From positions 46,585 to 110,584 of the forward strand of contig CBDALO010000260.1 of the NCBI GenBank assembly GCA_965196985.1: DNA of 64,000 nucleotides. Direction: 5' to 3'. The notes under the pieces are model-generated. The model did not search any database and was not told where the DNA came from. It saw only the letters and a program-made list of their open reading frames with translations. Positions 48,791-58,670 of this stretch are shown here, piece by piece. This DNA is from 2-12-FULL-35-23 sp965196985 (GTDB lineage: Bacteria > Pseudomonadota > Gammaproteobacteria > UBA12402). Position 1 is the stretch's first letter, and each line of letters begins with the position of its first letter. Position numbers and translations under genes: made by a program.

Positions 48791-50177
48791 GGGTGCTGCC
48801 TTTATATAATGTAGAATATATAGCATAATATACACTTTAACATGATGAAGGATGGTGTTTGGATGTCAGCTAGAATTATCTCTGATGAAAATAATGAATT
48901 AACTATTGAACTCAAGCTTCCACTAAAAGGATCTATGCTTGAATGTGAGGACGCAATTCTTGATGGGCTTAATGAGGTTGGAACATTAGCCACTGAAAAA
49001 GCATTAAGTAAGTTTGATGCAGATGGCTCTCCTATCCATGTTGGAAAAATAAAGCTAACAGCACGAAGTAGAGATGAAGCAAATTACCAAACGCCTTATG
49101 GAGTTGCTCGAGTTAAGCGTTATGTTTATCAAACCTCTAAAGGCGGGAAGATCTTTTGTCCTTTAGAAGATAAGGCTAGAATTATCCAAGGATCAACACC
49201 GCGATTTGCAAAAATAATCTCACATAAATACTCAAACTTACCTGCTCCTAGTGTTATTGATGATCTCAAGGTCAATCATAACCGTAAAATCTCACATTCA
49301 TACTTGCAACGGGCAACTGATTTTGTTGGCGGTATTGCACAAGCCAAAGAGGCTGAGTGGGAATATGAAGAGCCAAAGCTTGATGCAGGCGTTGAGATGC
49401 TAAGCATTAGCTTAGATGGTGCATATGTCCTCACCGTTGATGATGGTTATAGAGAGAGCATGGTTGGAACTATTTCCATGTATGATAAGCATGGTGCACG
49501 CCTGCACACAACCTACGTTGCAGCATCACCAGAATATGGAAAAGATGAATTCTTTAATAGGCTTGAAAAGGAAATAAAGCTGAAAAAGAAATATTACCCT
49601 GATGCTAAAACAATTGGCGTTGCTGATGGAGCAAAAAATAATTGGCCATTTCTAAAAAAACATACTGATACGCAAATTTTAGATTTTTGGCATGCAACTG
49701 AATATCTCGGCGAAGCATCAAAGGCAGTATTTACCAAAAAATCTGAAAGAGATGAGCGTGATGTTTGGCTCGAAGAGAGATGTCATGACTTAAAGCACAA
49801 GAAAGGTGCGGCAGGTAGAATACTTGCTGAGCTTAAAGAGCATCTAAATAAAAAACTGAATAAATCGCTTAGAGAAAAGCTAGAAGGAACAATTACGTAT
49901 TTTGAAAATAATATTAAAGAAAAGCGAATGTCGTATCATAATTTGATTAAGCAGAATGCACCAATTGGCTCTGGCGTCACTGAAGCAGCATGTAAAACAA
50001 TTGTTAAACAAAGATTAGGCGGATCAGGAATGCGCTGGAAAGACAAGGGAATGAAAATCGTTTTATGCTTGAGAACACTAGTAAAGACTAAAGGCAGATG
50101 GGATCAGTTTTGGGAGAAGGTCAATGATTTTGGCGTGCCAGCAGCAATATAGCTTACATTATATAGAGGCAGCACCC
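48791..50177 (+). mobile_element. ISKra4-family element, copy 2
   Basis: GGGTGCTGCC ends, 1387 bp, 8-bp duplication ATTCAGAA (48783-48790 and 50178-50185). Interrupts istB. Confidence 0.93.
48842..50152 (+). CDS. ISKra4-family transposase, copy 2
   Basis: 436 residues, differing from copy 1 at a few positions near the N-terminus (MMKDGVWMSARIISDENN). Catalytic motifs intact. Confidence 0.9.
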   Translation: MMKDGVWMSARIISDENNELTIELKLPLKGSMLECEDAILDGLNEVGTLATEKALSKFDADGSPIHVGKIKLTARSRDEANYQTPYGVARVKRYVYQTSKGGKIFCPLEDKARIIQGSTPRFAKIISHKYSNLPAPSVIDDLKVNHNRKISHSYLQRATDFVGGIAQAKEAEWEYEEPKLDAGVEMLSISLDGAYVLTVDDGYRESMVGTISMYDKHGARLHTTYVAASPEYGKDEFFNRLEKEIKLKKKYYPDAKTIGVADGAKNNWPFLKKHTDTQILDFWHATEYLGEASKAVFTKKSERDERDVWLEERCHDLKHKKGAAGRILAELKEHLNKKLNKSLREKLEGTITYFENNIKEKRMSYHNLIKQNAPIGSGVTEAACKTIVKQRLGGSGMRWKDKGMKIVLCLRTLVKTKGRWDQFWEKVNDFGVPAAI

Positions 50178-50185
50178 ATTCAGAA

Positions 50186-50241
50186 AGCATACCAAACAGC
50201 TTTAACTCTATAAGTAATTCTTCAACCTTATTAACTGACAT
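50186..50241 (-). pseudogene. istB: IS21 istB, N-terminal codons
   Basis: Encodes MSVNKVEELLIELKLFGM then LSE, continuing into LIEQKGKANKKLSNEAWLIK across the ISKra4 insertion. The ATG overlaps the end of istA by 11 bases, the usual coupled istAB arrangement. Confidence 0.85.
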
Positions 50242-51739
50242 GCTCTCTCTCCTTTAACAACATATTGTAATGCTCACAATTAGCAGTAGGCTCTTTTTTT
50301 AATGTGAGATTCACTGGCGTTGCTATTACCTCAGGACGTGGTTGCTCACGCAAGCGATTAATGATATTTAATATTACATCCTTGCTTACAGTTTTATCTG
50401 CTAAGGCTAGTTCACATGCAACCTCTACTGCTTCACTTCCATGCTCAAGCATTGCTGACAGAACAGCAACGCAATCACGGTCTCCGCCTTTACGTTTTAG
50501 TAATTGCTTCTTCACATTCAGTACTGATTGAGGTAACTTCCAATCCTTGAAGGGTGCACCATTTCGTAAAGCACCTGGCTTCCTTTCCAATAAAGGCACA
50601 TAGTGCCACGGATTAAATTCAGTGTGATCACGTCCAAAGTAGCGTTTATGACGCCCTATCTCATGATTGTTAGCATAAACAACAACTTCATTGGCATACG
50701 CTCTAACAATAACAGTTTTGTTAGCATAAGCGCAGTCAACGCTGTAACGGTTTCTATCAAAATTAATTAGACAAGTGGAGGTAACACTAGCATTTACTTC
50801 TTTATAAGCTTCAAAGGGTTGCTTTAATTCCAGCAACTTTTTCTTCTTGTGCTCGAACACCTGTGCAATAGACTGTGATTTAAACTGTGGATGCTTACGC
50901 TTGCAAGCTAACTGCTCACAACGTTGTAATAGGTATTCGTTTAACTTCTCTAATGATTCAAATTTCAGTCTCGGTCTAAACAACCAGTCTCGCAGTGTAT
51001 CAACTTGATTTTCAACCTGCCCCTTTTCCCAACCGGCAGCTGGTGAACAAGCAACAGGCTCAATTAAGTAATTATCCATAAGCGCTAGAAAACGTCGATT
51101 GAATGCTCGTTCTTTACCAACGAAAATTGATGTCACCGCCGTCTTCATATTATCGTAAATACCTCGTTTGCAAAGACCACCAAAAAAGGCAAAGGCTTTG
51201 TTATGCGCATCAAATAGCATCTCCTGACTTTCTCTATGATAGGCAACTACAAAAAATTTACGGCTATAACAAAGTCTAAAGTGAGCAACTTTAATATTGA
51301 CAATAGTTCCACCTAATTCTACTTTTTCATCACTCCAATCAAACTGATAAGCTTCTGCTGGATCAAACGTTAATGGAATATAAGCAGACTTATTTTGCCT
51401 ATGTTCTTGTTTCCATAATTTCACATAGCGTTGAACGCTGTCATAAGCACCCGTGTAGCCTTCTTTTTCAAGCAAGGAATAATAACGGGATGCTGTGCGA
51501 CGTTCCTTACGAGGAAGTTTACTATCCTCAATAAGCCAGGCCTCTAAGGTTTCAGTATAAGCGTCTAATTTCGGTTTTACTTGTGTAGAGCGAACATATT
51601 CTTGGTCAGCAGTTTCTGCACGCAATATTTTTCTAATTGTATTTCTTGATAGGCCAGTTTTTTTTACAAGTTCTTTAATTGAGAGACCTTGCACAAAATG
51701 CAATCTTCTAATCTTTGTTTTAGTTTCCATTAATATCAC
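50231..51739 (-). CDS. istA: IS21-family transposase IstA
   Basis: 502 residues. N-terminal HTH (LSIKELVKKTGLSRNTIRKILRAE), rve catalytic core with AYQFDWSDEKVELG (Asp), GIYDNMKTAV (Asp) and GWEKGQVENQVDTLRDW (Glu), then a C-terminal beta domain. Full length for the family and apparently intact. Confidence 0.92.
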   Translation of the reverse strand: MILMETKTKIRRLHFVQGLSIKELVKKTGLSRNTIRKILRAETADQEYVRSTQVKPKLDAYTETLEAWLIEDSKLPRKERRTASRYYSLLEKEGYTGAYDSVQRYVKLWKQEHRQNKSAYIPLTFDPAEAYQFDWSDEKVELGGTIVNIKVAHFRLCYSRKFFVVAYHRESQEMLFDAHNKAFAFFGGLCKRGIYDNMKTAVTSIFVGKERAFNRRFLALMDNYLIEPVACSPAAGWEKGQVENQVDTLRDWLFRPRLKFESLEKLNEYLLQRCEQLACKRKHPQFKSQSIAQVFEHKKKKLLELKQPFEAYKEVNASVTSTCLINFDRNRYSVDCAYANKTVIVRAYANEVVVYANNHEIGRHKRYFGRDHTEFNPWHYVPLLERKPGALRNGAPFKDWKLPQSVLNVKKQLLKRKGGDRDCVAVLSAMLEHGSEAVEVACELALADKTVSKDVILNIINRLREQPRPEVIATPVNLTLKKEPTANCEHYNMLLKEREHVS

Positions 51740-51860
51740 CTTTTATTCACCCCAGATTATTAAACCTGAAGTGTATAGTTTTTAATCGGGGGGGGGTCAA
51801 TATTCGACGCTGATTTCAACGCTAAAGGGGTCAGTTTTGCACGCTAATTAACAAACTGAG

Positions 51861-52083
51861 TGCCGTACAGCGTTTGTTTATCGATCCGTTTAGTAAAGTG
51901 TTGTACCCCACCAAAGCCAATGAATTTCAAGCGGTGGAACAATGCCAAGCGCAAGGGGCAACCCTCATGCAAGCCATTGAATCGACCGCACGTGAGTTTC
52001 ACGGTGAGGAGCTGGCCTGGTTAGAACAAGCAAGCTCGACACAGCAACACCCCGTCAATCAACAAGAGGAAAATCGTCAATGA
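51861..52083 (+). pseudogene. traC: F-type T4SS ATPase TraC, piece 3 of 3 (C-terminus)
   Basis: Encodes AVQRLFIDPFSKVLYPTKAN... to NQQEENRQ, matching the TraC C-terminal segment (VDPF..VL). It ends with the next gene overlapping as ATGA at 52080-52083. Confidence 0.9.
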
Positions 52084-52448
52084 CCACTCAACTTTTTAAT
52101 GCCAAGTCACAGCAAACCCAGCCACCTTTACTCAGCGCTTGCTACGCACTGAGTGAACTTTTTCTTCATCAGCTTTATGTTGTCATACAGACCCTTTTTT
52201 TGCTGTTGTCACTCTATACCCTGGGCTTTTTATCCATTCATGGCGCGCGTGAGACCGTGATGGCCATCACACAGTATCAACCGGTTTTTATGAAGCCCTT
52301 GCTTACTTTTGCACTGTTCATAGCACCAGGCATCGCGTTTGTCTCAGGGTGGTCTGTTTCGCGTGAATGGCGTGATTGGTACCAGCAAGCGCACGCGGCT
52401 GCACACACCAGCGTTACTCCCGCTAAGGAATTAACAAATGACCGCTAA
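52080..52448 (+). CDS. Inner-membrane protein between traC and trbI, unknown
   Basis: 122 residues with two membrane segments (LYVVIQTLFLLLSLYTLGFL, FMKPLLTFALFIAPGIAFVSGW) and a short polar tail. It overlaps traC by 4 bases and trbI by 11, so it belongs to the transfer operon. No F counterpart recognised at this position. Confidence 0.75.
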   Translation: MTTQLFNAKSQQTQPPLLSACYALSELFLHQLYVVIQTLFLLLSLYTLGFLSIHGARETVMAITQYQPVFMKPLLTFALFIAPGIAFVSGWSVSREWRDWYQQAHAAAHTSVTPAKELTNDR

Positions 52449-52830
52449 GCGCTTACTACTGAACCCCTTGCACGCACTGTGCCGTCAACCGCTGCTTTGG
52501 CACGGGTTGCTCACCGGTGTTGCGATCTTGCTTGCGTGTCTGGCGTTCGTGCGCAGTCACAGCGCTTGTGTCGTGACCTATTCGCCCCAACACGCCATTG
52601 TGCAGTTCTCACGCGAGCTCGCTCAAGCACAACCGTTAACCCCTGCTCAGCGTACCCAATTAATTCAACGCTTTTCCAACGCCATGGCAGCAAGTCTTAA
52701 CACGTACGCCAAGACGCATCACGTCACCGTGTTGTTACGCCATCACGTGTTGGCAGGCAGTCACGCGGTTGACGCAGCCATTAATGCAGCCATTACCCAG
52801 CAATTAAAACGAGGGAGCTCTCATGCTTAA
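52438..52830 (+). CDS. trbI: Transfer protein TrbI
   Basis: 130 residues: one N-terminal membrane anchor (LLTGVAILLACLAFV), then a periplasmic part with VQFSRELAQAQPLTPAQRTQLIQRFSNAMAASLNTYAKTHHVTVLL, the TrbI pattern. In F, TrbI is an inner-membrane protein affecting pilus retraction. Overlaps traW by 8 bases. Confidence 0.85.
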   Translation: MTAKRLLLNPLHALCRQPLLWHGLLTGVAILLACLAFVRSHSACVVTYSPQHAIVQFSRELAQAQPLTPAQRTQLIQRFSNAMAASLNTYAKTHHVTVLLRHHVLAGSHAVDAAINAAITQQLKRGSSHA

Positions 52831-53515
52831 ACGCTGCTTGCTCTTTGCGGTGAGTCTTCTCATCGCCTCAAGCGCGACAGCCCAGTCATTAGGGGTGGTC
52901 GGGCAAGTCTATTCGATTGCTGAACCTGATCTACTTCGCTTTATTCACGCACGGTTAGCACTCTTTCAGCGAGAGGGGAAATTAACACAGTTACAACACC
53001 GCATGGTGCAACAAGCGCGCCAAGCCATTCTCACGCCGACACCAGTCGCAGGCGTTACGACCACCCAACACGCGCGTACCTTCACCTTTACCCCACGCTA
53101 CACCGTGAAACAAACTCGCTACGATGCCCAAGGACACGTGTTGTTGCTCAAAGGCACCACGATCAATCCATTAGATCCGAAAAACGTCGCAGCCGTTGCC
53201 CCGTTTGCTCACGCGCCTCACTTTGATCAAGTTTGGTTGTTCTTCAATGGACGTGAGGCTAATCAAGTGAGGTGGGCGCAAACTCAAGCTAAGGCATTAA
53301 GTGCTAAGCACCAGCGTTTTAAGCTCATTCTCACGGCTGGCAATGTGGCCACCGCCAGCAAGCAATTAGGGCGCGTGTATTTTGATTTAGACGGCACGCT
53401 CTGTCATCACTTCGGGATTCACACCGTGCCTGCGCGCTTACATCAAACCGGTGACCACTTAGTGATTGAAGAAGTGACCACTACCCCACAAGGAGTAAGC
53501 CATGAGACTGCTTAA
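52823..53515 (+). CDS. traW: Pilus assembly protein TraW
   Basis: 230 residues with signal peptide MLKRCLLFAVSLLIASSATAQ. TraW features: LGVVGQVYSIAEPDLL near the start, GTTINPLDP in the middle, and VYFDLDGTLCHHFGIHTVPARL at the end. A periplasmic protein needed for F-pilus assembly with TrbC. Overlaps traU by 14 bases. Confidence 0.92.
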   Translation: MLKRCLLFAVSLLIASSATAQSLGVVGQVYSIAEPDLLRFIHARLALFQREGKLTQLQHRMVQQARQAILTPTPVAGVTTTQHARTFTFTPRYTVKQTRYDAQGHVLLLKGTTINPLDPKNVAAVAPFAHAPHFDQVWLFFNGREANQVRWAQTQAKALSAKHQRFKLILTAGNVATASKQLGRVYFDLDGTLCHHFGIHTVPARLHQTGDHLVIEEVTTTPQGVSHETA

Positions 53516-54533
53516 ACGACAACTAGCGAAAGGAATGCTGGTGGTGCTGTTGAGTCTCACTACCGGCTTATTCAGTACGAAGGCGATCGCTAACGAGCTG
53601 TGTACCGGTCACTTTGTCAATCCGCTTACCGATATTTGCTGGTCGTGTTTGTTTCCGTTAAGTTTGGGCAGCTTACAAGTCGTGCATTCACGGTTTCCCG
53701 ATACGAAAAACCCGAGCTCGCCACTTTGTGTGTGCAATCTGCCAGTCGGTTGGCGAATTGGCATTAGTTTTGGCTATTGGGAACCCTCTGCCTTAGTCGA
53801 TGTCACCCGTGAGCCGTTTTGCATGGTCAATTTAGGTGGCGTCAGTTTTCATGTCGGCTCACTCAATAACGACATTGGCGCCACTGACTTTCAAAACGCA
53901 GGCGTGGATCACGGCGCCTTTTATTGGGTGCATTATTACAAGTACCCGTTGATCTTTTGGTTAGAGATTCTCACCAATCTCGGTTGTATGCAACACGGTA
54001 ACTTCGATTTGGCCTACCCCTCTGAGCTCGATCCCACCTGGCACGATGACGAAATGACATTTATTTTAGATCCGGAATCCGTGCTGTTTGGCAATCAAGC
54101 CACCCAGCTCGCTTGCACAGCGGATGCCACCAAAACCACCACAGGGCGCGCCTTACCGATGGATAAACTGTTTTGGTGTTTAGGATCACAAGGCTCGGCC
54201 TATCCACTCGATGGCAGCGTCGCCAATCAAACCTCACCGATTCAAGCAGCGACCTTAGAAGCGGAGCGCATGGTGTACAAGCTGCATCGCGCCCCTGCCT
54301 TAATCTGGGACACCGAAGGCAAGAACGGCCAAGCGTTGTGTACCGAGCACTTTCATCCGATTTTACCGAAAAGCCGTTATCGCTATGAGTTAGTGAATAC
54401 CGAACCGGATGCGAAAGCCTGTTACCCCTTTGGTACCAACACCGAGCTGTGGGAAGCAGGGCATGAGCCCCCAGGGGCACACAACAATTTTGGGTTTTTA
54501 ATTTGGCGCAAACGTAACTGTTGTTTGTTATAG
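53502..54533 (+). CDS. traU: Conjugation protein TraU
   Basis: 343 residues, N-terminal signal segment (MLVVLLSLTTGLFSTKAIA). The Cys-rich TraU body has FVNPLTDICWSCLFPLSLG, CVCNLPVGWRIGISFGYWEPSALVDVTREPFCMVNLGG and QATQLACTADA. TraU is a periplasmic protein needed mainly for DNA transfer. Full length and intact. Confidence 0.93.
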   Translation: MRLLKRQLAKGMLVVLLSLTTGLFSTKAIANELCTGHFVNPLTDICWSCLFPLSLGSLQVVHSRFPDTKNPSSPLCVCNLPVGWRIGISFGYWEPSALVDVTREPFCMVNLGGVSFHVGSLNNDIGATDFQNAGVDHGAFYWVHYYKYPLIFWLEILTNLGCMQHGNFDLAYPSELDPTWHDDEMTFILDPESVLFGNQATQLACTADATKTTTGRALPMDKLFWCLGSQGSAYPLDGSVANQTSPIQAATLEAERMVYKLHRAPALIWDTEGKNGQALCTEHFHPILPKSRYRYELVNTEPDAKACYPFGTNTELWEAGHEPPGAHNNFGFLIWRKRNCCLL

Positions 54534-54546
54534 GAGTGATGAGAGC

Positions 54547-55128
54547 ATGAAGAACCGTTATCCAACGTTGTTAGTGAGTGGGTTGCTGGCACTGGCGAGT
54601 TTAGTCGCTGCGACGCCTGTCACGTCACCCGCTTGGTCGTCCTCGTTAACTCAGGTGTCGCATCAAGCGCGACTGAATCAACAGATGGGTGTCCCCAATC
54701 AAGCGAGCGGCGCGATGCTGTTTGTCTCCCTTGGAATGCCCACCTTAGCGCTGCGCCAAACCTTGCAACAAGCGGCGCATTATCAGGTGCCGGTGGTGAT
54801 TCGTGGGTTGGTCAATGACAGCGTGCCAGAAACCAGCAAGCGCTTATACACCGTCCTCCATCCTCGCAATCACAACCCGATTGTTGCCGGTGTGCAAATT
54901 GACCCCACGCTGTTTCAAGCCTATCACGTGACGGTTGTGCCGACGTTAGTGGTGACTGATCGCGTGTTAGCCTGTGAACAGCAACGCAATTGTCCTCCCG
55001 CTGCTTATAGTTCAGTGGCAGGCAATGTGCCGTTAGCCAGTTTACTCAATGAAGTCGCACGTCGGGCGCAGACTCTGCGTTTGCGCCAAGTCGCCCAACA
55101 AGTCTTGGCGCGAGGGGAGGTTCAATGA
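54547..55128 (+). CDS. trbC: Pilus assembly protein TrbC
   Basis: 193 residues with signal peptide (LLVSGLLALASLVAATPV). The conserved TrbC core is AMLFVSLGMPTLALRQTLQQ, VVIRGLVNDSVPET and GVQIDPTLFQAYHVTVVPTLVVT, a thioredoxin-like arrangement. It works with TraW in F-pilus assembly. Overlaps traN as ATGA. Confidence 0.92.
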   Translation: MKNRYPTLLVSGLLALASLVAATPVTSPAWSSSLTQVSHQARLNQQMGVPNQASGAMLFVSLGMPTLALRQTLQQAAHYQVPVVIRGLVNDSVPETSKRLYTVLHPRNHNPIVAGVQIDPTLFQAYHVTVVPTLVVTDRVLACEQQRNCPPAAYSSVAGNVPLASLLNEVARRAQTLRLRQVAQQVLARGEVQ

Positions 55129-56247
55129 AACGTGTGTTCGTGTTGAGTGTCGTCGTGCTGAGTGTCATGCAAGGGGTGCAAGCGGAGAATCGTGCCGACT
55201 TTAGTGCAGGGGTAGCTGCTGCCGCACGCGCGCAAGCGGCAATGCCGAACCAGCTTGCTCAGTTTACGCCGAGTCAATTACCGCATTTCACCGCGACGCC
55301 TAAGGCAACTCAATTCTATTCACAAGGCGATGCGTTAGTGGCGAAAGGGGCTGCTGATGCAGGAGGCGATCCAGCAGGAAACACAATCAACAGCCACTTC
55401 GCCAATCATCCTGAAATCACAATTAACGCGAAAGATCCTGGTATGGCCAAATCGCTCGTGATTCAAGACGATGCGAAGCATATCGCACACGGCCTCTCTG
55501 ATCAATACATCCACTGTGACCGCCAACCGCATTGCCACACCACAACCACCACCGTGCAGTGTGACAAGACTCGACACCAGCTGCTGCAATGCACCCGTGA
55601 CTTGGTGGTTGAGGTGAACGCACCACCAGGTTTTGTGGGCACCTGTCAGCACGTGGTCTTTCAAGCAGACGGCCCGTTTAAAAAAACGCCCGTGTTAGCC
55701 TCGGGGCCTGCGAGTGATCAAAGCTGTGTCCTGAAATTCTTGCAAACCCCACGTTATGGCACCACCGCGTCCACCTCAGTAACGCTACCGCCCCAACAAA
55801 CGCTCACGTTACACACGTATTTATGGCCAGTGGGTTCGCCGATTGATTTGCATCCGCAAGCAAGCTTAAGTCAACTGGTCACGCTTAACGGTCAATTGCG
55901 CGTTGTCTCCCAGCAACGCTTTCAAGTCCCTCATCCGTTGGTGAGTACCCTGACAGTGAAACGCTTAGGCATGGAAATGTTAGGGCCTGGCCAAATTGAA
56001 AACCCAGCTTATGCGTGGGTGACTCAATTACTGAAACCACCACCGATTATTACCACACACTGGGAAGTGCATTGTCCGAACTTACCACCCAATTATTGTC
56101 ACGTGCAAACCCCTTGGCATTGCACCGCCGGTCAAGCGACTAAAACCATTGATGGCGTACCGGTGACTGAACTCTGCTGGGCACAGCAAGAAACCTATTT
56201 TTGTGGGTTACCACCCAGTGATTCGTGCCAAGGGTTTTTAAATCAAG
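55125..56247 (+). pseudogene. traN: Mating-pair stabilisation protein TraN, N-terminal part
   Basis: Signal peptide MKRVFVLSVVVLSVMQGVQA, then a Cys-rich outer-membrane protein (IHCDRQPHCHTTTTTVQCDK, HCPNLPPNYCHVQTPWHC). Interrupted at LNQ by IS91 next to CAAG. Joining 55125-56247 with 57826-58589 gives exactly 628 residues plus stop. TraN contacts recipient outer-membrane proteins. Confidence 0.9.
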
Positions 56248-57825
56248 TCAGGCCGGCTTCGCCGGCAACTTTCTAAGCCTCTAAGAGTTTAGTCTTTACA
56301 AAGCCACGAGTATTATTAAGTCTCAAACTAGTCAAACCTGCCCATGGAATAATAACGAATAAAAATAACACACCTGCTATAGAAATTGCTTCAGGTAGCT
56401 GAGCAATAACTCACCTACTATACGCGCTTCTCATTTTACTCTATGAATAATGAAACGCTTTAGTATCAAACAAATCTTGGTAACCAATCAGAACTGGTGG
56501 AACTTTCACACCAAGTACAAAGATAAAATCAGAGAAGCTATTGTCATTGGCATTGTTAAGCTGCTTAGCTGCAAACATCCTATGCGTGGCCATAAAGAGT
56601 ATCATTGCAGTAATCCAAACTGTTCACACGTCAAATACATCCGCCATACCTGCAAAGCTAAAAGCTGTTCATCGTGTGGTAAAAAAGCCACAGAAGTATG
56701 GATACAACAACAGATGGCAATCTTACCCAACACTACATGGCAACACATCACATTCACCATGCCCTCTACTCTTTGGGACTGCTTTTGGACAAACAGAGAG
56801 CTTCTTAATTTACTCCCACCATTAGCAGCAAAGGTGTTACTCAAGCTTGCTAAAAACAAGAGGGTTAAACCCGGTGTATTTATCGCGCTTCACACCTTTG
56901 GCAGAGATCTAAAGCGCAATGTGCATCTTCATGCGTCAATCACTCTGGGTGGTATCAACAAAGAGTTAACACAATGGAAAAGCCTCTACTTCCATCAACC
57001 TACACTAATGTCCATGTGGCGTTATGAGGTCATTAACCTTTTTAGAAACCACCACCAGGACAAAGGGCTTATTCTGCCAAATCAGTTAGCCTCTACACTG
57101 AACCACACTTTCAACTTTAATCAACTGCTTGATCAGCTTTACCAAAAACGATGGGTAGTACATTGCGCAAAGCCCTCAAAGAATCACAAACAAAACGTTA
57201 AATACTTAGGTCGATACACCAAACGTCCTCCTATTGCTGAGTCAAAAATTAAAAACTTTGATGGGAGCAGCCTCAGTTTTAATTATCTTGATCACGTCTC
57301 TAAAACCTACAAGCAATTTAAATTAACCGCGGAAGAGTTTATTGCTCGATTTATTCAACACATTCCTGATGTTGGCTTTCGTATGGTGCGTTATTATGGG
57401 TTTCTTGCTAACCGGGTGCGAGGTGAGATGCTACCCAAAGTCAGACTCCTATTAGGTGAAACTGATCCAAACACACCCCAGGTCAATTACCGCACCTTAA
57501 TGCAAAATAATTTTAACATTGACCCCTATGAATGTGTTCTATGCGGTAGCCAAATGTTTTTAGCTAACTGCTGGTATAGACAACCTAACCGTTACAAATT
57601 GCTATCAAAGCATCGTGAACTCGCCTTACTGAAAAAAATCTAATAACTTCCTAAGGGGGTAGTCCGTCCAAAACAACAAATAACAGCTAGTTTTGGCTAT
57701 TGTTTGTCATAACTAACCCTGCCCCACCACTAAATCGATTTTATAAAAAATACCTGTGCTAAAATTACTCATTTTAATTGGTGGTATTTTTACCAATTGA
57801 CACATTGAAATTCCTTAATATCAAG
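56248..57825 (+). mobile_element. IS91-family element, copy 4
   Basis: 1578 bp, inserted 3' of CAAG (56244-56247) and ending CAAG. GCCGGC hairpin at the left end, AATTGGT/ACCAATT hairpin at the right end. Flanks rejoin in the traN frame, so it is a clean insertion. Confidence 0.92.
56450..57643 (+). CDS. IS91-family HUH transposase, copy 4
   Basis: 397 residues, same as copy 2 apart from a few substitutions (NTTWQH for NTAWQH). Motifs VHLHASITLGG and YLGRYTKRPPIA intact. Confidence 0.92.
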   Translation: MKRFSIKQILVTNQNWWNFHTKYKDKIREAIVIGIVKLLSCKHPMRGHKEYHCSNPNCSHVKYIRHTCKAKSCSSCGKKATEVWIQQQMAILPNTTWQHITFTMPSTLWDCFWTNRELLNLLPPLAAKVLLKLAKNKRVKPGVFIALHTFGRDLKRNVHLHASITLGGINKELTQWKSLYFHQPTLMSMWRYEVINLFRNHHQDKGLILPNQLASTLNHTFNFNQLLDQLYQKRWVVHCAKPSKNHKQNVKYLGRYTKRPPIAESKIKNFDGSSLSFNYLDHVSKTYKQFKLTAEEFIARFIQHIPDVGFRMVRYYGFLANRVRGEMLPKVRLLLGETDPNTPQVNYRTLMQNNFNIDPYECVLCGSQMFLANCWYRQPNRYKLLSKHRELALLKKI

Positions 57826-58589
57826 GGTGCAGTGAGGTGGTTAATCAGTGTGTGACCAAAATGGCAGGGTTTTGTGTCAAAGCCACTGTCACGATGCAAT
57901 GCACGCACCGGACTTGCGAGGATAGCAAAGCAACCCCTTGTGGGGGTCAGTATTTTTGTCTCGATGGACAATGCTATACCCCAAAACCCACGACAAGCAC
58001 CGACTTTGCCAAAGCCGATGCGGAGATGGCAGCGGCAGTGGGTGCAGCTAAATCCGCAGCCGGTGATCAGCAAACCTTAAAAGCCTTTGCTGGGACGCCC
58101 ATGAAATGCTCGTTAGCGGCTTTTGGTTATTTGAATTGTTGTAAGGATGACGATTGGGGCAAAGACATTGGCTTGTCCAAATGCTCTGATGAAGAAAAGA
58201 AGCTCGGCTTTGCCAAACAAAAAGGCTATGCGATTGAAGTCGGGAGCTATTGTGCTCATAGAACCTTAGGCGTTTGTACCAGCCATAAAAAAAGCTATTG
58301 TGTCTTTGATGGGCTCATGGCGAAAGACGTGCAACAACAAGGGCGACTGAGTCAATTAGGCATTCCGTTCGGTGCACCGCATCACCCCAATTGTTCAGGC
58401 ATCAGCGTGCAAGACTTACAGCGCATTGATTTTGATAAGATTGATTTCAGTAATTTGTACGCGGATCTGAAAAACCGTGTCAAATTACCCAATGCCAATG
58501 ACATCGCTAATCGCGTGAAAAAGCGCCTGCACCCTGGAACGGTGGGTGCAGGGACGCTTTGGAACAAACGAGGAGTTTCAGTCCCATGA
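57826..58589 (+). pseudogene. traN: TraN, C-terminal part
   Basis: Encodes GCSEVVNQCVTKMAGFCVKA, the Cys-rich TraN core, then FGYLNCCKDDDWGKDIGLSKCSDEEKKLG and AHRTLGVCTSHKKSYCVFDG..LAK, well conserved in TraN, ending NKRGVSVP. Its TGA overlaps the traF start as ATGA. Confidence 0.92.
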
Positions 58590-58670
58590 AGCAAGTCGTT
58601 TATCGTGGTTTACAGGTTTTGATTGTTTTGCTGGCGACACACGCAAGCTTCGCGGACAATGCCTATTATA
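58586..58670 (+). pseudogene. traF: TraF, N-terminal codons
   Basis: Signal peptide MKQVVYRGLQVLIVLLATHA then SFADNAYY. Cut by the IS4-like copy 2 (7-bp duplication TATTATA). Rejoined sequence continues RTNPLGWHWNDVPLVDP, typical of mature TraF. Confidence 0.85.

Larger units (their letters stand above)
48025..51853 (-). mobile_element. IS21-family element carrying an ISKra4 copy
   Basis: Ends TGTCAATCAGCATCTAAAAT and TGTTAATTAGCGTGCAAAAC (complement of the right), 7-bp target duplication AACTGAG. Further internal copies of AGCGTCGAATATTGACCCCC lie at both ends, the usual multiple IS21 terminal repeats. istA-istB are on the minus strand. Confidence 0.9.
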
